Assembly (NCBI RefSeq): GCF_000372725.1 | Contig: NW_005201851.1 | Span: 434,782 to 498,781 of the forward strand | DNA: 64,000 nucleotides | Source: Emiliania huxleyi CCMP1516 | Taxonomy: Eukaryota; Haptophyta; Isochrysidales; Noelaerhabdaceae | Reading direction: 5' to 3' | Shown here: positions 1-8,625 of the stretch, piece after piece | Layout: every line of letters starts with the position of its first letter | Numbering within the stretch: the stretch's first letter is position 1 | The notes under the pieces: generated by a model | What the model saw: the letters and a program-made list of their open reading frames with translations, nothing else | What the model was told of the DNA's origin: nothing | The model's database searches: none | Made by a program: the position numbers and the translations under genes

Positions 1-5
1 CCGGT

Positions 6-794
6 GTGGAGCCGGCGAGCCTAGAGACGCGCGCCGCCTTCGTGTACGGATGCGTGCTGCGATCCCTCTTCAAGCCCTTGCCCGCCGTTACTCGGCTTTT
101 CCCGGAGCACCCATCGACACGCGCGCGTACGCGCACGCGTGTTGTCGCCGTCCACCTCCGCTACGGCGACCGCTTCATAAAGGACGGGCAGAGCGCCGCC
201 TCGCGAGGCTCCAGCTGCCCGAGCTCCTCGCCGGAGTGGCAGCGGGAGATCTCGGCCCTTGCGAGGCAGCTGCTCGACTGGACGTCGCTGCCGCCCTCTC
301 GCATCACGACGTTCCGGCTCGAGTCGGACGATCCGTGCGTACGCTCGGCGCTCGCCACCGAGTTGACTGGCCATCCCAACATGTTCGTCGCGCCAGCGAT
401 CGCCCTGCCGGTGCATCTCACGACGAGCCGCGTCTCCTCCACGGACGAGGCGGCGCAGCTCGCCGCCTGGTTTGCCTTTGCGGACTCGGACGAGTTTGTC
501 TTCAAGCTCTTTTGCCTGCCGACCGGGACACGCCTCTCGAGCTGGTCGAGCATGGCGATGCTCCGCAGTGGGCGCGACCAGTTCCACCTGCTCTGCGCCG
601 ATGCCATTCACGAGTCTCACGGCTGCCACGCGACGCAGGCTCCGGAGCCGTCCGTGCGCGCTGGCCCCTACGTCGCCAGCTGCAACATCACGGCAGCCAA
701 CTCGCTCGCACTCGGCGCGGGCCACACGACGCGCCATGCGGTCGCCGCGTCGACGGCCGCTGGTCAGCTGTGGTCGATGGCCAACTTTGTGTGA
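6..794 (+). CDS. Putative glycosyltransferase (HxRxGD type), 3' part
   Basis: The frame is open from the window edge to a TGA at 792-794 (about 262 residues), so the gene is probably cut at its 5' end. Near residue 49 it reads VVAVHLRYGDRF. This resembles the H-x-R-x-G-D loop that binds GDP-fucose in O-fucosyltransferase, FUT8 and NodZ-like enzymes (family knowledge). Further on it has a DDPCVRSAL stretch and a run of cysteines (CADAIHESHGC, VASC) suited to a lumenal or secreted domain. If the family is right, the protein would act in the Golgi or ER on glycoproteins or glycans. Only the loop motif supports the call; the remainder is not recognised. No intron is needed to read it, and the start codon cannot be fixed. 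Confidence 0.45.
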   Translation: MEPASLETRAAFVYGCVLRSLFKPLPAVTRLFPEHPSTRARTRTRVVAVHLRYGDRFIKDGQSAASRGSSCPSSSPEWQREISALARQLLDWTSLPPSRITTFRLESDDPCVRSALATELTGHPNMFVAPAIALPVHLTTSRVSSTDEAAQLAAWFAFADSDEFVFKLFCLPTGTRLSSWSSMAMLRSGRDQFHLLCADAIHESHGCHATQAPEPSVRAGPYVASCNITAANSLALGAGHTTRHAVAASTAAGQLWSMANFV

Positions 795-1238
795 GGAAGG
801 ACTCAGGTGTCCGAGCTGCGCGTATCGCTGCCGTACAGTATCGATGCTCGTGTAACGAGTCTTGTTTGAGCCCGACAGCCCGACCAGCCTGACAGCCCGA
901 CCAGCCCGACAGCAGCCCAGACCGTACACAGACCGTACAGTCTTGTGCCCCATGAGGGTATAACAGAATATTATACATGCAAATGTGGGAGCTGTCTGCG
1001 GGGGGAGTGGGTATGTGAGTTTTTTTGCCAGTTTTCCAGGTTGTCGAGAGGGGTTCTACTGTACTCTACCCATACCTCGACCGTTCCAATCGAGCGCTCA
1101 GCAGATCACGGCAGATCACGGCCGGTCGAAGCGCGAAGTTCGCCTTCGCGTCCCCGTCCGATTTGCGGTTTCACGCTTCACTGCGGTTGTCGTGAACACA
1201 TCGTGGGGACTCCGTATCTCATCATATCCACGTGTATC
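795..1238. other. Intergenic, no gene seen
   Basis: The stretch holds short direct repeats of a CCAGCCCGACAG-like unit near 875-915 and no convincing reading frame. Nothing else is recognised. Confidence 0.5.
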
Positions 1239-3997
1239 TCCTGGTATCTCCCGGAGCGATTCTAAGATCAGGTCTGGCACCTCCCCACTGGAAACGAACA
1301 TCTGAGTTTCAAATCTCGAATAAATCTCGAAACACACTTGAATGCTCACTTGGCAGGTAACATATGCGCCACGCGCCCCAACCGCTGCTCTGGTCGCCGC
1401 CGGCCTCCGCGGCGGCGGCGATGTCCCAGCGCCACCCATCGGCCAGCCCTCAGATCGATCGATCGGCGCTCAAAGTCGGCTTCAGATCCGAGAACGCTGC
1501 TGGCGCCGCCGCCGATCCCAGCGGCGACGCCAGCAGCTTCCTCTGCTCTCCAATGCGCCGAGAAGCGACGCGGGGGTGCTCGGCCCGCCGTGGACGTCGA
1601 AGGCTCCGCCGGGCGCGCGTCGGCCGGTCCGGTGGCACCCTCTGCGCGCGGCACCTGCCGGCGCCCCGACGACAGCCGTCGCGCCACCGCTCATGGAGGG
1701 GCGGTCGGCGCCGCTGCCGCCGCGCCGCCGGTGGGAGGGGCACTGGTGGTGGCCTGGGCGGCCCTCCGCCGCCGCTCGGGGCGCCCGGGCAGCGGTGGCA
1801 GCCTGCCGCCGCACCACTTCGAAATGCCCGCTGCAGTCTGGGAATACCTGGGTTGAGCGCGCCGTTTTGAGTGGCCGATTTCGCCCTCGACCCGGTCGCC
1901 GCCGATGGCTCGCGTTGTGCGGGTCCAGCGCCGCGGCCAGCCAGCGACACCCTCGCCGGCGGCCGGGCGGGTGCGGACGCGAGCTGAGTGCGAGGTATCG
2001 CCGCTGTTTGAGCTCACCTCTGCCGACGGCGGTGCGCCGAGAGAGCCGCGCCCGGCTGACGCCGCGAGTCGGCCAGTAGTTTGCGAAGATAACATTCGAC
2101 AATGGCGACGAGACTTGGAATTTGGCCGCTCTACTACATTTACTCAGCACCTGTGCGCTCACAATACCCGCCCCGACGCGCCCTGCCTCGTAGGTGAGGC
2201 TGAGCCGGACGCAGCGCCGCTCGCGCTGCGCGCGCCAAGGATACAGCGGCCTCGGCCGCCGAGGGAGGCGCCAAGTCAGGGCGCAGTCGGGCACGTGCCC
2301 AACCTGGCGCCAAATTGTTGGCCGGGCCCCCGGCCCGCCAAGGCGTGTTAATCGGGGAAAATCCGCCGTCAAACGAGCTCCTCTTCGCGCTCTCAGAGCG
2401 CCATCCGCTCTCCATCCGGTGCGGGCTGGCCGCACACTTCTCTCCTCCCTCCTCTCTCCTCGCTACCCTCCCCTCGCCCAGGCTCGCCTCATGAGTGGCC
2501 GCGGTTGTCGCCGGTGCTCGCCCGCGACGCGTCGCTCCGTCCCACGTCGCAGGCCAGGCAAACAGGACTGGCTCGTCGACGGGAGTGCCAACGTGCGGAT
2601 ACCACACACAGGGCTTTCGACTCGTGATGCCTATCGTGTGCTGCTAGAGGAATGGGGAGCGCGCCAGCGGGGCTCGCTTTTTTCTAGGAGCAACAACATC
2701 GCCATTCGATTGCTATATTTTTCAAGCCCCCTGTACGAGAACCGTGCCGACCTGGAGCCACTTGCCGCGCGTGCCCCGCCCGGTGACACAAGTGCTCCAT
2801 TCTCAGCTGTGGGCGCGGCCGTGTGCGCGCGCGTGGAGGCACGCATGGAACGTGCAAAGCGACTGCGCATCAAGACGCGGCGGGAGAGAGTGTAGTGCAA
2901 AATCATCGCAGTCACGCGATCACGGATACGTGTGTGCACAAAAAAAGCACAGGCGGAACTACATGCACAAGTGACCGTAATGGCCGTCGCGAACGGAACG
3001 ACACGCGAGCCCGGACGCAAGCGTGCGCGTGTCGTCCCGCCACGCTGCGGCGAAAACTCGGCTGGCGCAGTAATCGCCGCAGTAATCGCCGCTCCACGAC
3101 CGGGCGGCCTCGTCTCTTGACGGGGAAGAGCCGCCTGCCGGTCGAGAGTGGGCGATGAGGCGAGAGCGAGAGACGCGCGCACGCGGCGGCGCGCGCACGC
3201 GGCGCGCGGGTCCGCACAGGAGCGCGTGACAGCGACGGCGCCCTCGCTCCGGTACCTGCGAGGCACAGGTATCGTTGGTGCGTGCTGCCGTGCCGCTGCG
3301 GCGACGAGGGCCGCCGCTATCCGCTGCAGGCGCGCCGTGACGGTGCCGAGGCGGGCCAGGCAAGCGTGGCGCGGTGACGGGAGGGCGGGCGGTGGATCGG
3401 GGCGGCTCTGGGTCGCGCGGCGGGGCGGCGGCTCGCACGGGCGACGGCGAGAGAGGCGCACCGGAGAGCGGTATCAAAGCTCGAAGATAACACTTGAACT
3501 GGCCGCTGTCGAGCTGGCCGGGCGTGCCTCGGACGCCCAACTATCGGATGGACCGGCCTCTACCCGCGCCCCGGCGACGTGCCACCTGCGAAAGCGGCGC
3601 AAAGGCGGTGTCGTCCGAAAGGCGCTTGCGCGGCTGTTGCGCAGGCCGCGGTGCGTCCTGACGCGGACTGTGCGTGCTCCGTGGCGGGTGCGTGGTACGA
3701 GGCGGGCACTCGAGCTTACCCGGGGCAATTTCCGTCACATGCGGGCGCGTGCGGGCGGCCGCAAGCTCACCGTCCACTCAAAAGCCTCCATCGCGCTGAC
3801 CCAGGTATTCCCAGACTGCTGACCACTTCGAAATGCCCGCTCAGGCGGCCCGCGGCCGGCGCTATTCTTTTTTCTACAAAGCAAAATTCGAGCCAATGGA
3901 GGAAACTCAAGCGGGCAGGCTGGAAGCACTGAGGGACGGCCGATGTTCGCCCAGTGCCAGACCTGATTTTAGAATCGCTCCCCGGTATCTCCCAGGA
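1239..3997. mobile_element. Transposon-like region bounded by imperfect inverted repeats
   Basis: About 41 bp at 1239-1279 recur inverted at 3955-3997; the shared core reads TGCCAGACCTGAT then TTAGAATCGCTCC. Inside, two adjacent 20-bp modules at 1813-1832 and 1834-1853 recur at 3822-3841 (direct) and 3799-3818 (inverted), so one module is flipped relative to the other. A third shared stretch starts AAGATAACA near 2086 and 3484. No transposase reading frame is visible; the long frames here are compositionally biased and unsupported. I cannot see a clear target-site duplication. It may be a non-autonomous DNA element or nested older elements. Confidence 0.35.
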
Positions 3998-4317
3998 GTT
4001 GTGTTGACTGTTGTCTTCACACCGTGTCGGGAGGTGTCCGCGACGAGGGGTCGCGACACACATCTCGCACGCGAGGTCGAACCATGTCCTCTTCTCCTTA
4101 TTTCTTCACTTTCCTGAACGCCTTGCCTATCATCATGGTTGCAACTAAAAAGACCTCCAAGCCCTGGGAGCCCTCCCCTTACTATTTACAACCCAGGCGC
4201 TCACGATTCACGTGACAGGCGAGGCGCGGGCGACGGCTTCCTCAGAGAAAGAGAAAAGTATTATCCTAACGGTGTGGGGGCGCGGAGGGCTTGTCGGCGA
4301 GCCAAAATGGTGTTTTC

Positions 4318-4450
4318 CGAGGCGCTGCGCTAGGCTCAGAGCGAGTTCACAGCGCTAGGCTCAGAGCGAGTTCGCGCTGCGCTAGGCTCAGACGGCGAGT
4401 TCGCGCTGCGCTAGGCTCACAGATGGCGAGTGCGCTGCGATAGATTTGCG
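4318..4450. repeat. Degenerate tandem repeat, about 30-bp units
   Basis: Four to five units with the core GCGCTAGGCTCAGA followed by a GCGAGTTC-like segment run up to about 90 bp before the ATG at 4543. The units vary in spacing (GAGCGAGTTC, GACGGCGAGTTC, GATGGCGAG). Because the array lies upstream of a gene it could be a promoter-proximal array, but nothing proves this. Confidence 0.65.
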
Positions 4451-4542
4451 CTGCGATGAAAAGACCCCGTTATAGGAGCCGATAACCCAGAGGAAAAGCG
4501 GCGTTTTCTTCTTGCGTCCAACTCCGGCAGTTGGCCTCCAGC

Positions 4543-5490
4543 ATGGCAGCCTCCAGCGACCTGCAGGCTCTGCAGCTTCAGAATCGGAACCTGCAGCAAA
4601 AGCTCGACTGGAAGCAGCTCAAGATCAACCAGCGCGACAAGCACATTCGCGATCTCCGCGACGCGACGCCGGCGCGCGCCGCCGACCTCGAGCGCCTCGA
4701 ACGGTCGCTCTGCCGGCTCTCGTTGCAGATGGAGCACATGCAGCTCGTCATAAAAAAACCGGAGTGGTCGTTTCACACCTTTGCGATGCCGGAGAAGACC
4801 GCCTCCTCGGCGCACACCATCTTTGTCCGACCGCCCAGCGGGAACAGGCTCGAGGTCACAATCCCGCCGGGCAAGCTGCCGGGCGACATCTTCACCGTGA
4901 TGCTCAAGGACGAGGACGCGTACCCGCCGGACTGGGTGTGGCACGCGGCGCCGCCCGCGGCGCCCGCGCACTCCGCGCCGCCGCCGTGGGCGGAGGAGCA
5001 GCCGGCGGCGCAGGAGGGCGAGGACGGGGAGGAGGGCGCAGACGAGGAAGACGCAGACGAGGCGGCCCTCCGGAAGAAAGCGCCGATGCCTGTCGGACAC
5101 ACAGACCCGCGCTGTGGACCGTGCGCTCTGTGTGAACCGCGCGACGCCCCGCGCTGTGTACCGAGACCGCGAGAGCTCCGAGGGACCGCGCAGTCGGCAG
5201 CTCGCACCGGCCGGCGGCCGCGGCGAGAGTCGCGAACGGCACGCCAGCGGCCTCGCGCGTGCGGTGTATGGGCTCTCTTCTCACAAACGTGTGTGGGCAC
5301 AAATATATTGAACATACCGAACCGCACCTGTGCGACTCTCCGACTCACACACCTGACCGCCAGCATGGGAACGACGGCCAGGGCGCCAGGAGCGCGGCCG
5401 AAGCTTGCCAGAATATGGCCGCAGCGAGAGCCTTCGGCGGGCCCCCGGCGGATTCCTTCGGCGCGGCGCTGCGCACCGGCCTGCGCCTAA
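4543..5490 (+). CDS. Coiled-coil protein of unknown function
   Basis: The ATG at 4543 is preferred over the in-frame TTG twelve bases upstream. Residues 5-70 are rich in L, Q, R, K and E in heptad-like spacing (LQNRNLQQKLDWKQLKINQR, RLERSLCRLSLQMEHMQL), which suggests a coiled coil. A compact segment follows that contains RPPSGNRLEVTIPPGKLPGD and FTVMLKDEDAYPPDWVWH. Its PPG-x-x-PGD pattern recalls small beta domains seen in algal proteins, but I do not recognise the family. An acidic stretch (EGEDGEEGADEEDADEAAL) follows. After about residue 190 the frame becomes arginine-rich, and its end overlaps a DNA repeat copy (5381-5490). The true C-terminus probably lies near 5100, or after an unseen splice. 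Confidence 0.5.
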   Translation: MAASSDLQALQLQNRNLQQKLDWKQLKINQRDKHIRDLRDATPARAADLERLERSLCRLSLQMEHMQLVIKKPEWSFHTFAMPEKTASSAHTIFVRPPSGNRLEVTIPPGKLPGDIFTVMLKDEDAYPPDWVWHAAPPAAPAHSAPPPWAEEQPAAQEGEDGEEGADEEDADEAALRKKAPMPVGHTDPRCGPCALCEPRDAPRCVPRPRELRGTAQSAARTGRRPRRESRTARQRPRACGVWALFSQTCVGTNILNIPNRTCATLRLTHLTASMGTTARAPGARPKLARIWPQREPSAGPRRIPSARRCAPACA

Positions 5491-5653
5491 GGAGAGCTGA
5501 ACGCGAGTGAGGCAGCGTAAAGCCGGCGTCGCAACGCATCCTCTGGGCGCCTGAGCGCGGCAAAATCTTGCCAGAATGTGTCCGCAGCAAGAGCCTCCGG
5601 CGGGCCTCCGGCGGACGCCTGGCGGCGTGGCGCTGCGCGCCGGCCTGCGGCCC
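5381..5653. repeat. Two direct copies of an approximately 108-bp repeat
   Basis: Positions 5381-5490 and 5545-5653 are diverged copies. Each starts GGGCGCC..GAGCGCGG, continues through CTTGCCAGAAT and GAGCC.CCGGCGGGCC, and ends GCGC.CCGGCCTGCG. They lie between the coiled-coil gene and the first RCC1 locus and do not look coding. Confidence 0.7.
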
Positions 5654-5755
5654 AGGTACCTAGTTGACCCCACGCCCCTATTTGACCCCACCGAATCCCT
5701 TGGTTGGCCCTCGCAGCCACGAGGCACGGGACTAGATCTCTTGGCGCCAGCGCTG

Positions 5756-5930
5756 CAGCGCGCTTGCGTCGTCGCGTGGCCCGTCATCAGCCTGTCTGTG
5801 TCTCTGGGCTTTTGTGTGTGAAGTGCGATTTCGGGGCCCGGGGTTGTGCGTTTACGTGAAGGTACCTGTATGCCGTGTGTAGAGTGTAGCCCCCCCAAAA
5901 CTGAGGTCCAGCAGCCCTGAGGTGCCCTGA
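5756..5930. repeat. Detached copy of the RCC1-gene upstream region
   Basis: This stretch repeats, in the same orientation, the DNA just upstream of the F-box/RCC1 gene at 8466-8625. Shared pieces are GCTTGCGTCGTCG, CTCTGGGCTTTTGT, GAAGGTACCTGT, then GTGTAGCCCCC and AAAACTGAG. The copy at 5756 has no RCC1 coding sequence attached, so it is probably the remnant of a larger duplication. Confidence 0.7.
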
Positions 5931-6757
5931 GCACACATGCGAGCGCCCATGGTCATATCTCGTCGTGCACTCGCCTGACAGTAGTTTGTTTGCGGAAGAC
6001 CGCCGCCAGCATGTCGTCGCACCGGCGCTGCCGGTGGCCAAAGGCAGCCACCGTGGGTCCAGCAGCGCGAGCTGGTGTGCATCCGCGCTCCCAGAGCATG
6101 CCGGTGGATGGCCTTGACCAGGCCTGAGCAGCTCAGGAGTGGAGGCAGCCTCTGTCTGGACGAGTAGCGCTGGATCGCCAAACCAGCAGAAGAGCGCCGA
6201 GTGGCGGCGCCGACTCCGTGAGGCCACTCCAACTCGCACATCTCAAGCTGTATCTCGAGAACGCGATCGAGTTAGAAGCTCATCGACACGCCCGCGGGTC
6301 GGCGTCTTCAATGGCGCTTGGCTACCGTAGCCCGTCACTCCAGTCAGTTGGTGTCAGCGACGAATCGGCCATCCTGCCCCCCTTTTGGGTCGGTGCTAAT
6401 ACCACTTACGGGAGGGTGGTATAAGTACACACATTATTGTGTGTAAACAAATATAACACACACCTCTCTACGGAGACGATCGGCTTCGGGGACACGGCTT
6501 TAAAAAAGGGGTACATTTGTGTGCGAGGGCGTGGTTTGTAAAAATCTGTATTTCCGGGTGATGTTCAACGCGACCGGGTGATGTTCAACGCGGCGACCGT
6601 CCTCGAGATGATCCACCTCCGAGGACGAGATGATCCACCACCGAGGTGTGCGGAGGGCTACGGCATCTCGGTGAGAGGGCACTTCCCGCACACCTCCGCA
6701 CACCTCGGACACTCGCCGGCACACCGGCCGCCCGACGGCAGCCAAGCCCGCGCGCCG

Positions 6758-6766
<9 letters not shown>
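5931..6766. other. Intergenic, no gene seen
   Basis: There is no supported reading frame. A short duplication (ACCGGGTGATGTTCAACGCG) occurs twice in tandem near 6554-6592, and CCTCCGAGGACGAGATGATC-like pieces repeat near 6607-6640. Confidence 0.5.
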
Positions 6767-6846
<80 letters not shown>

Positions 6847-6879
6847 GAGAGAGACAGAGAGAGAGAGAGACAGAGAGAC

Positions 6880-6948
<69 letters not shown>
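6767..6948. repeat. (GA)n microsatellite, about 180 bp
   Basis: The run is almost uninterrupted GA with a few CA interruptions around 6838-6882. It sits downstream of the RCC1-like gene that ends at 7015 on the minus strand. Confidence 0.95.
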
Positions 6949-6950
<2 letters not shown>

Positions 6951-7014
6951 ACCGAGGATGGCCGACTCTCCAAGCCCCTCTAGTGCAGCTGAGCCACCAA
7001 ACGATTACAAGCTC

Positions 7015-8445
7015 TCACTGTGGTCCCGCCTCCCACGCCTCGACCTTCTTGGGCAGCAGCTGGTTCGACAGGTCCTCTCCGTGGCCTAGGCAGCCGCGCT
7101 CGCCCCCGCCCCAGGTAGAGACAGCGCCGTCGGCGGCGAGGGCGATGCTATGGTGCTGTCCAGCCGACACAGCGACGACGCGCCGGCCCGCAAAGGCCTC
7201 GACCTTCTTGGGCAGCAGCTGGTTCTGCTCGTCGCCGTGGCCCAGCTGGCCCCCGCCTCCAAAGCCCCAGCTCCAGACAGCGCCGTCGGCGGCGAGGGCG
7301 AGGCTGTACGCGGCTCCAGCAGACACAGCGACAACGCGCCGGCCCTCCAAGGCCTCGACCTTCTTCGGCAGCAGCTGGCGCTGCTCGTCGCCGTGGCCGA
7401 GCTTGCCCCCACCTCCGTCGCCCAAGCTCCAGACGCTGCCGTCGGCGGTGAGGGCGAGGCTGTATAAGTATCCAGCCGCGACAGCGACGACGCGCTGACC
7501 CGCAAAGGCCTCGACCTTCTTGGGCAGCAGCTGGTCCTGCCCGTCGCCGTGGCCCAACTGGCCAAAGTAGCCCCGGCCCCAGCTCCAGACAGCGCCATCG
7601 GCGGTGATGGCGAGGCTGTGGCCGGCTCCAGCAGACACAGCGACGACGCGCTGGCCAGCAAAGGCCTCGATCTTCTTGGGCAGCAGCTGGTCCTGCTCGT
7701 CGCCGTGGCCCAACCGGCCATACCAGCCATTGCCCCAGCTCCAGACGGCTCCGTCGGCGGTGAGGGCGAGGCTGTGGAAGCGTCCAGCCGACACGGCGAC
7801 GACGCGCTGGCCAATCAAGGCCTCGACCTTCTTCGGCTGCCACTGGTCCTGCTCGTCGCCGTGGCCCAGCGCGCCCAAGCCTCCCCGGCCCCAGCTCCAG
7901 ACGCTGCCGCCGGCGGTGAGGGCCAGACTGTGGTACTCTCCAGCCGACACGCTCACGGCGCGCTCGCCGCCCAGCGCCGTCGGGAGTCGAGTTGGCGTGT
8001 TGAGCCGCGTCACGCCCTCGCCGTGACCGAGGAGGCCTGGCCGCCAGCTCTCAGTCTTGCCGCACGACGAGAGCCGCCCCTCGCCGACGATGAAGACGCT
8101 GTGCTGTTCGCCTGCCGCCGCCCTCGCCGGCGGGTTGGACTCGCACAGCAGCGCCGAATAGCACAGCCACCGCACGGCACAGCCCTCGCCCTCTGGCTGC
8201 GCCCGCAGCTCGAAGCCGCGCTCTTGCGCCCACAAGCGGATGCCCTCCACCGCAAGTGAGGCGTGGAAGAGCAGCGAGACGGCCGCGACGCGAGAGATGT
8301 CGGCGGGGTCGCAGCGAGAGACGACGCGCACGAGGAGGTCCGTGGGGAGGTCGAGGAGGCGGGTGGGCGGCGGCGTGTCTGGCGAGGGAGCGGCGGTGGT
8401 GGCGGGAGCGAGGCGGCGCGAGCGGCGGCGCGCCGGGGCGGACAT
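7015..8445 (-). CDS. F-box protein with RCC1 repeats (copy 1)
   Basis: This is a single-exon gene of 476 residues. The ATG at 8445 gives MSAPARRRSRR and matches the start of the paralogue at 19854; the longer frame upstream is not needed. After a basic, proline-rich leader comes an F-box-like segment (LLDLPTDLLVRVVSRCDPAD, about residues 30-75). About seven RCC1 blade repeats of roughly 52 residues follow, each with the pattern VWSWG..G.LGHGD...LLPKKVEA, then VVAVSAG..HSLAL.ADGA. RCC1 domains form seven-bladed propellers. F-box plus RCC1 proteins usually act as substrate adaptors of SCF ubiquitin ligases (family knowledge); the substrate is unknown. The repeats are very similar at DNA level, which suggests homogenisation within the gene. 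Confidence 0.85.
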   Translation of the reverse strand: MSAPARRRSRRLAPATTAAPSPDTPPPTRLLDLPTDLLVRVVSRCDPADISRVAAVSLLFHASLAVEGIRLWAQERGFELRAQPEGEGCAVRWLCYSALLCESNPPARAAAGEQHSVFIVGEGRLSSCGKTESWRPGLLGHGEGVTRLNTPTRLPTALGGERAVSVSAGEYHSLALTAGGSVWSWGRGGLGALGHGDEQDQWQPKKVEALIGQRVVAVSAGRFHSLALTADGAVWSWGNGWYGRLGHGDEQDQLLPKKIEAFAGQRVVAVSAGAGHSLAITADGAVWSWGRGYFGQLGHGDGQDQLLPKKVEAFAGQRVVAVAAGYLYSLALTADGSVWSLGDGGGGKLGHGDEQRQLLPKKVEALEGRRVVAVSAGAAYSLALAADGAVWSWGFGGGGQLGHGDEQNQLLPKKVEAFAGRRVVAVSAGQHHSIALAADGAVSTWGGGERGCLGHGEDLSNQLLPKKVEAWEAGPQ

Positions 8446-8465
8446 CGCGAGAAAAGAAAAAAATC

Positions 8466-8625
8466 GCGACGCAGCGCTTGCGTCGTCGAGTGGCCGGGGA
8501 TATGCAACGGTGGCATAAAGTGTATGATACACCGTCGCATCTCTGGGCTTTTGTCACTGAAGGTACCTGTTGTCATGTGTAGAGGAGTGTAGCCCCCAAA
8601 ACTGAGCGTCAACTCAGTACTCTCA
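8466..8625 (-). promoter_or_regulatory. Upstream region of RCC1 copy 1, duplicated elsewhere
   Basis: This lies directly 5' of the F-box/RCC1 start, in the 177 bp between it and the end of DMAP1. It is repeated at 5756-5930. Immediately before the ATG both RCC1 paralogues share a pyrimidine-rich TTCTTTTCTCGCG-like leader. Its role as a promoter is inferred from position. Confidence 0.4.

Noticed and set aside
1338-2435. Several Arg/Pro/Ala-rich frames of 100-317 residues
   Set aside because: GC-rich DNA leaves all frames open here; there are no motifs, and frames overlap on both strands.
6767-6948. Frames of REREREREE or SLSLSLSL repeats
   Set aside because: Translation of a GA microsatellite.
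7086-8259. Other long frames in the RCC1 locus on both strands
   Set aside because: They are frame shadows of the repeated RCC1 coding sequence, as at 19776-21134.
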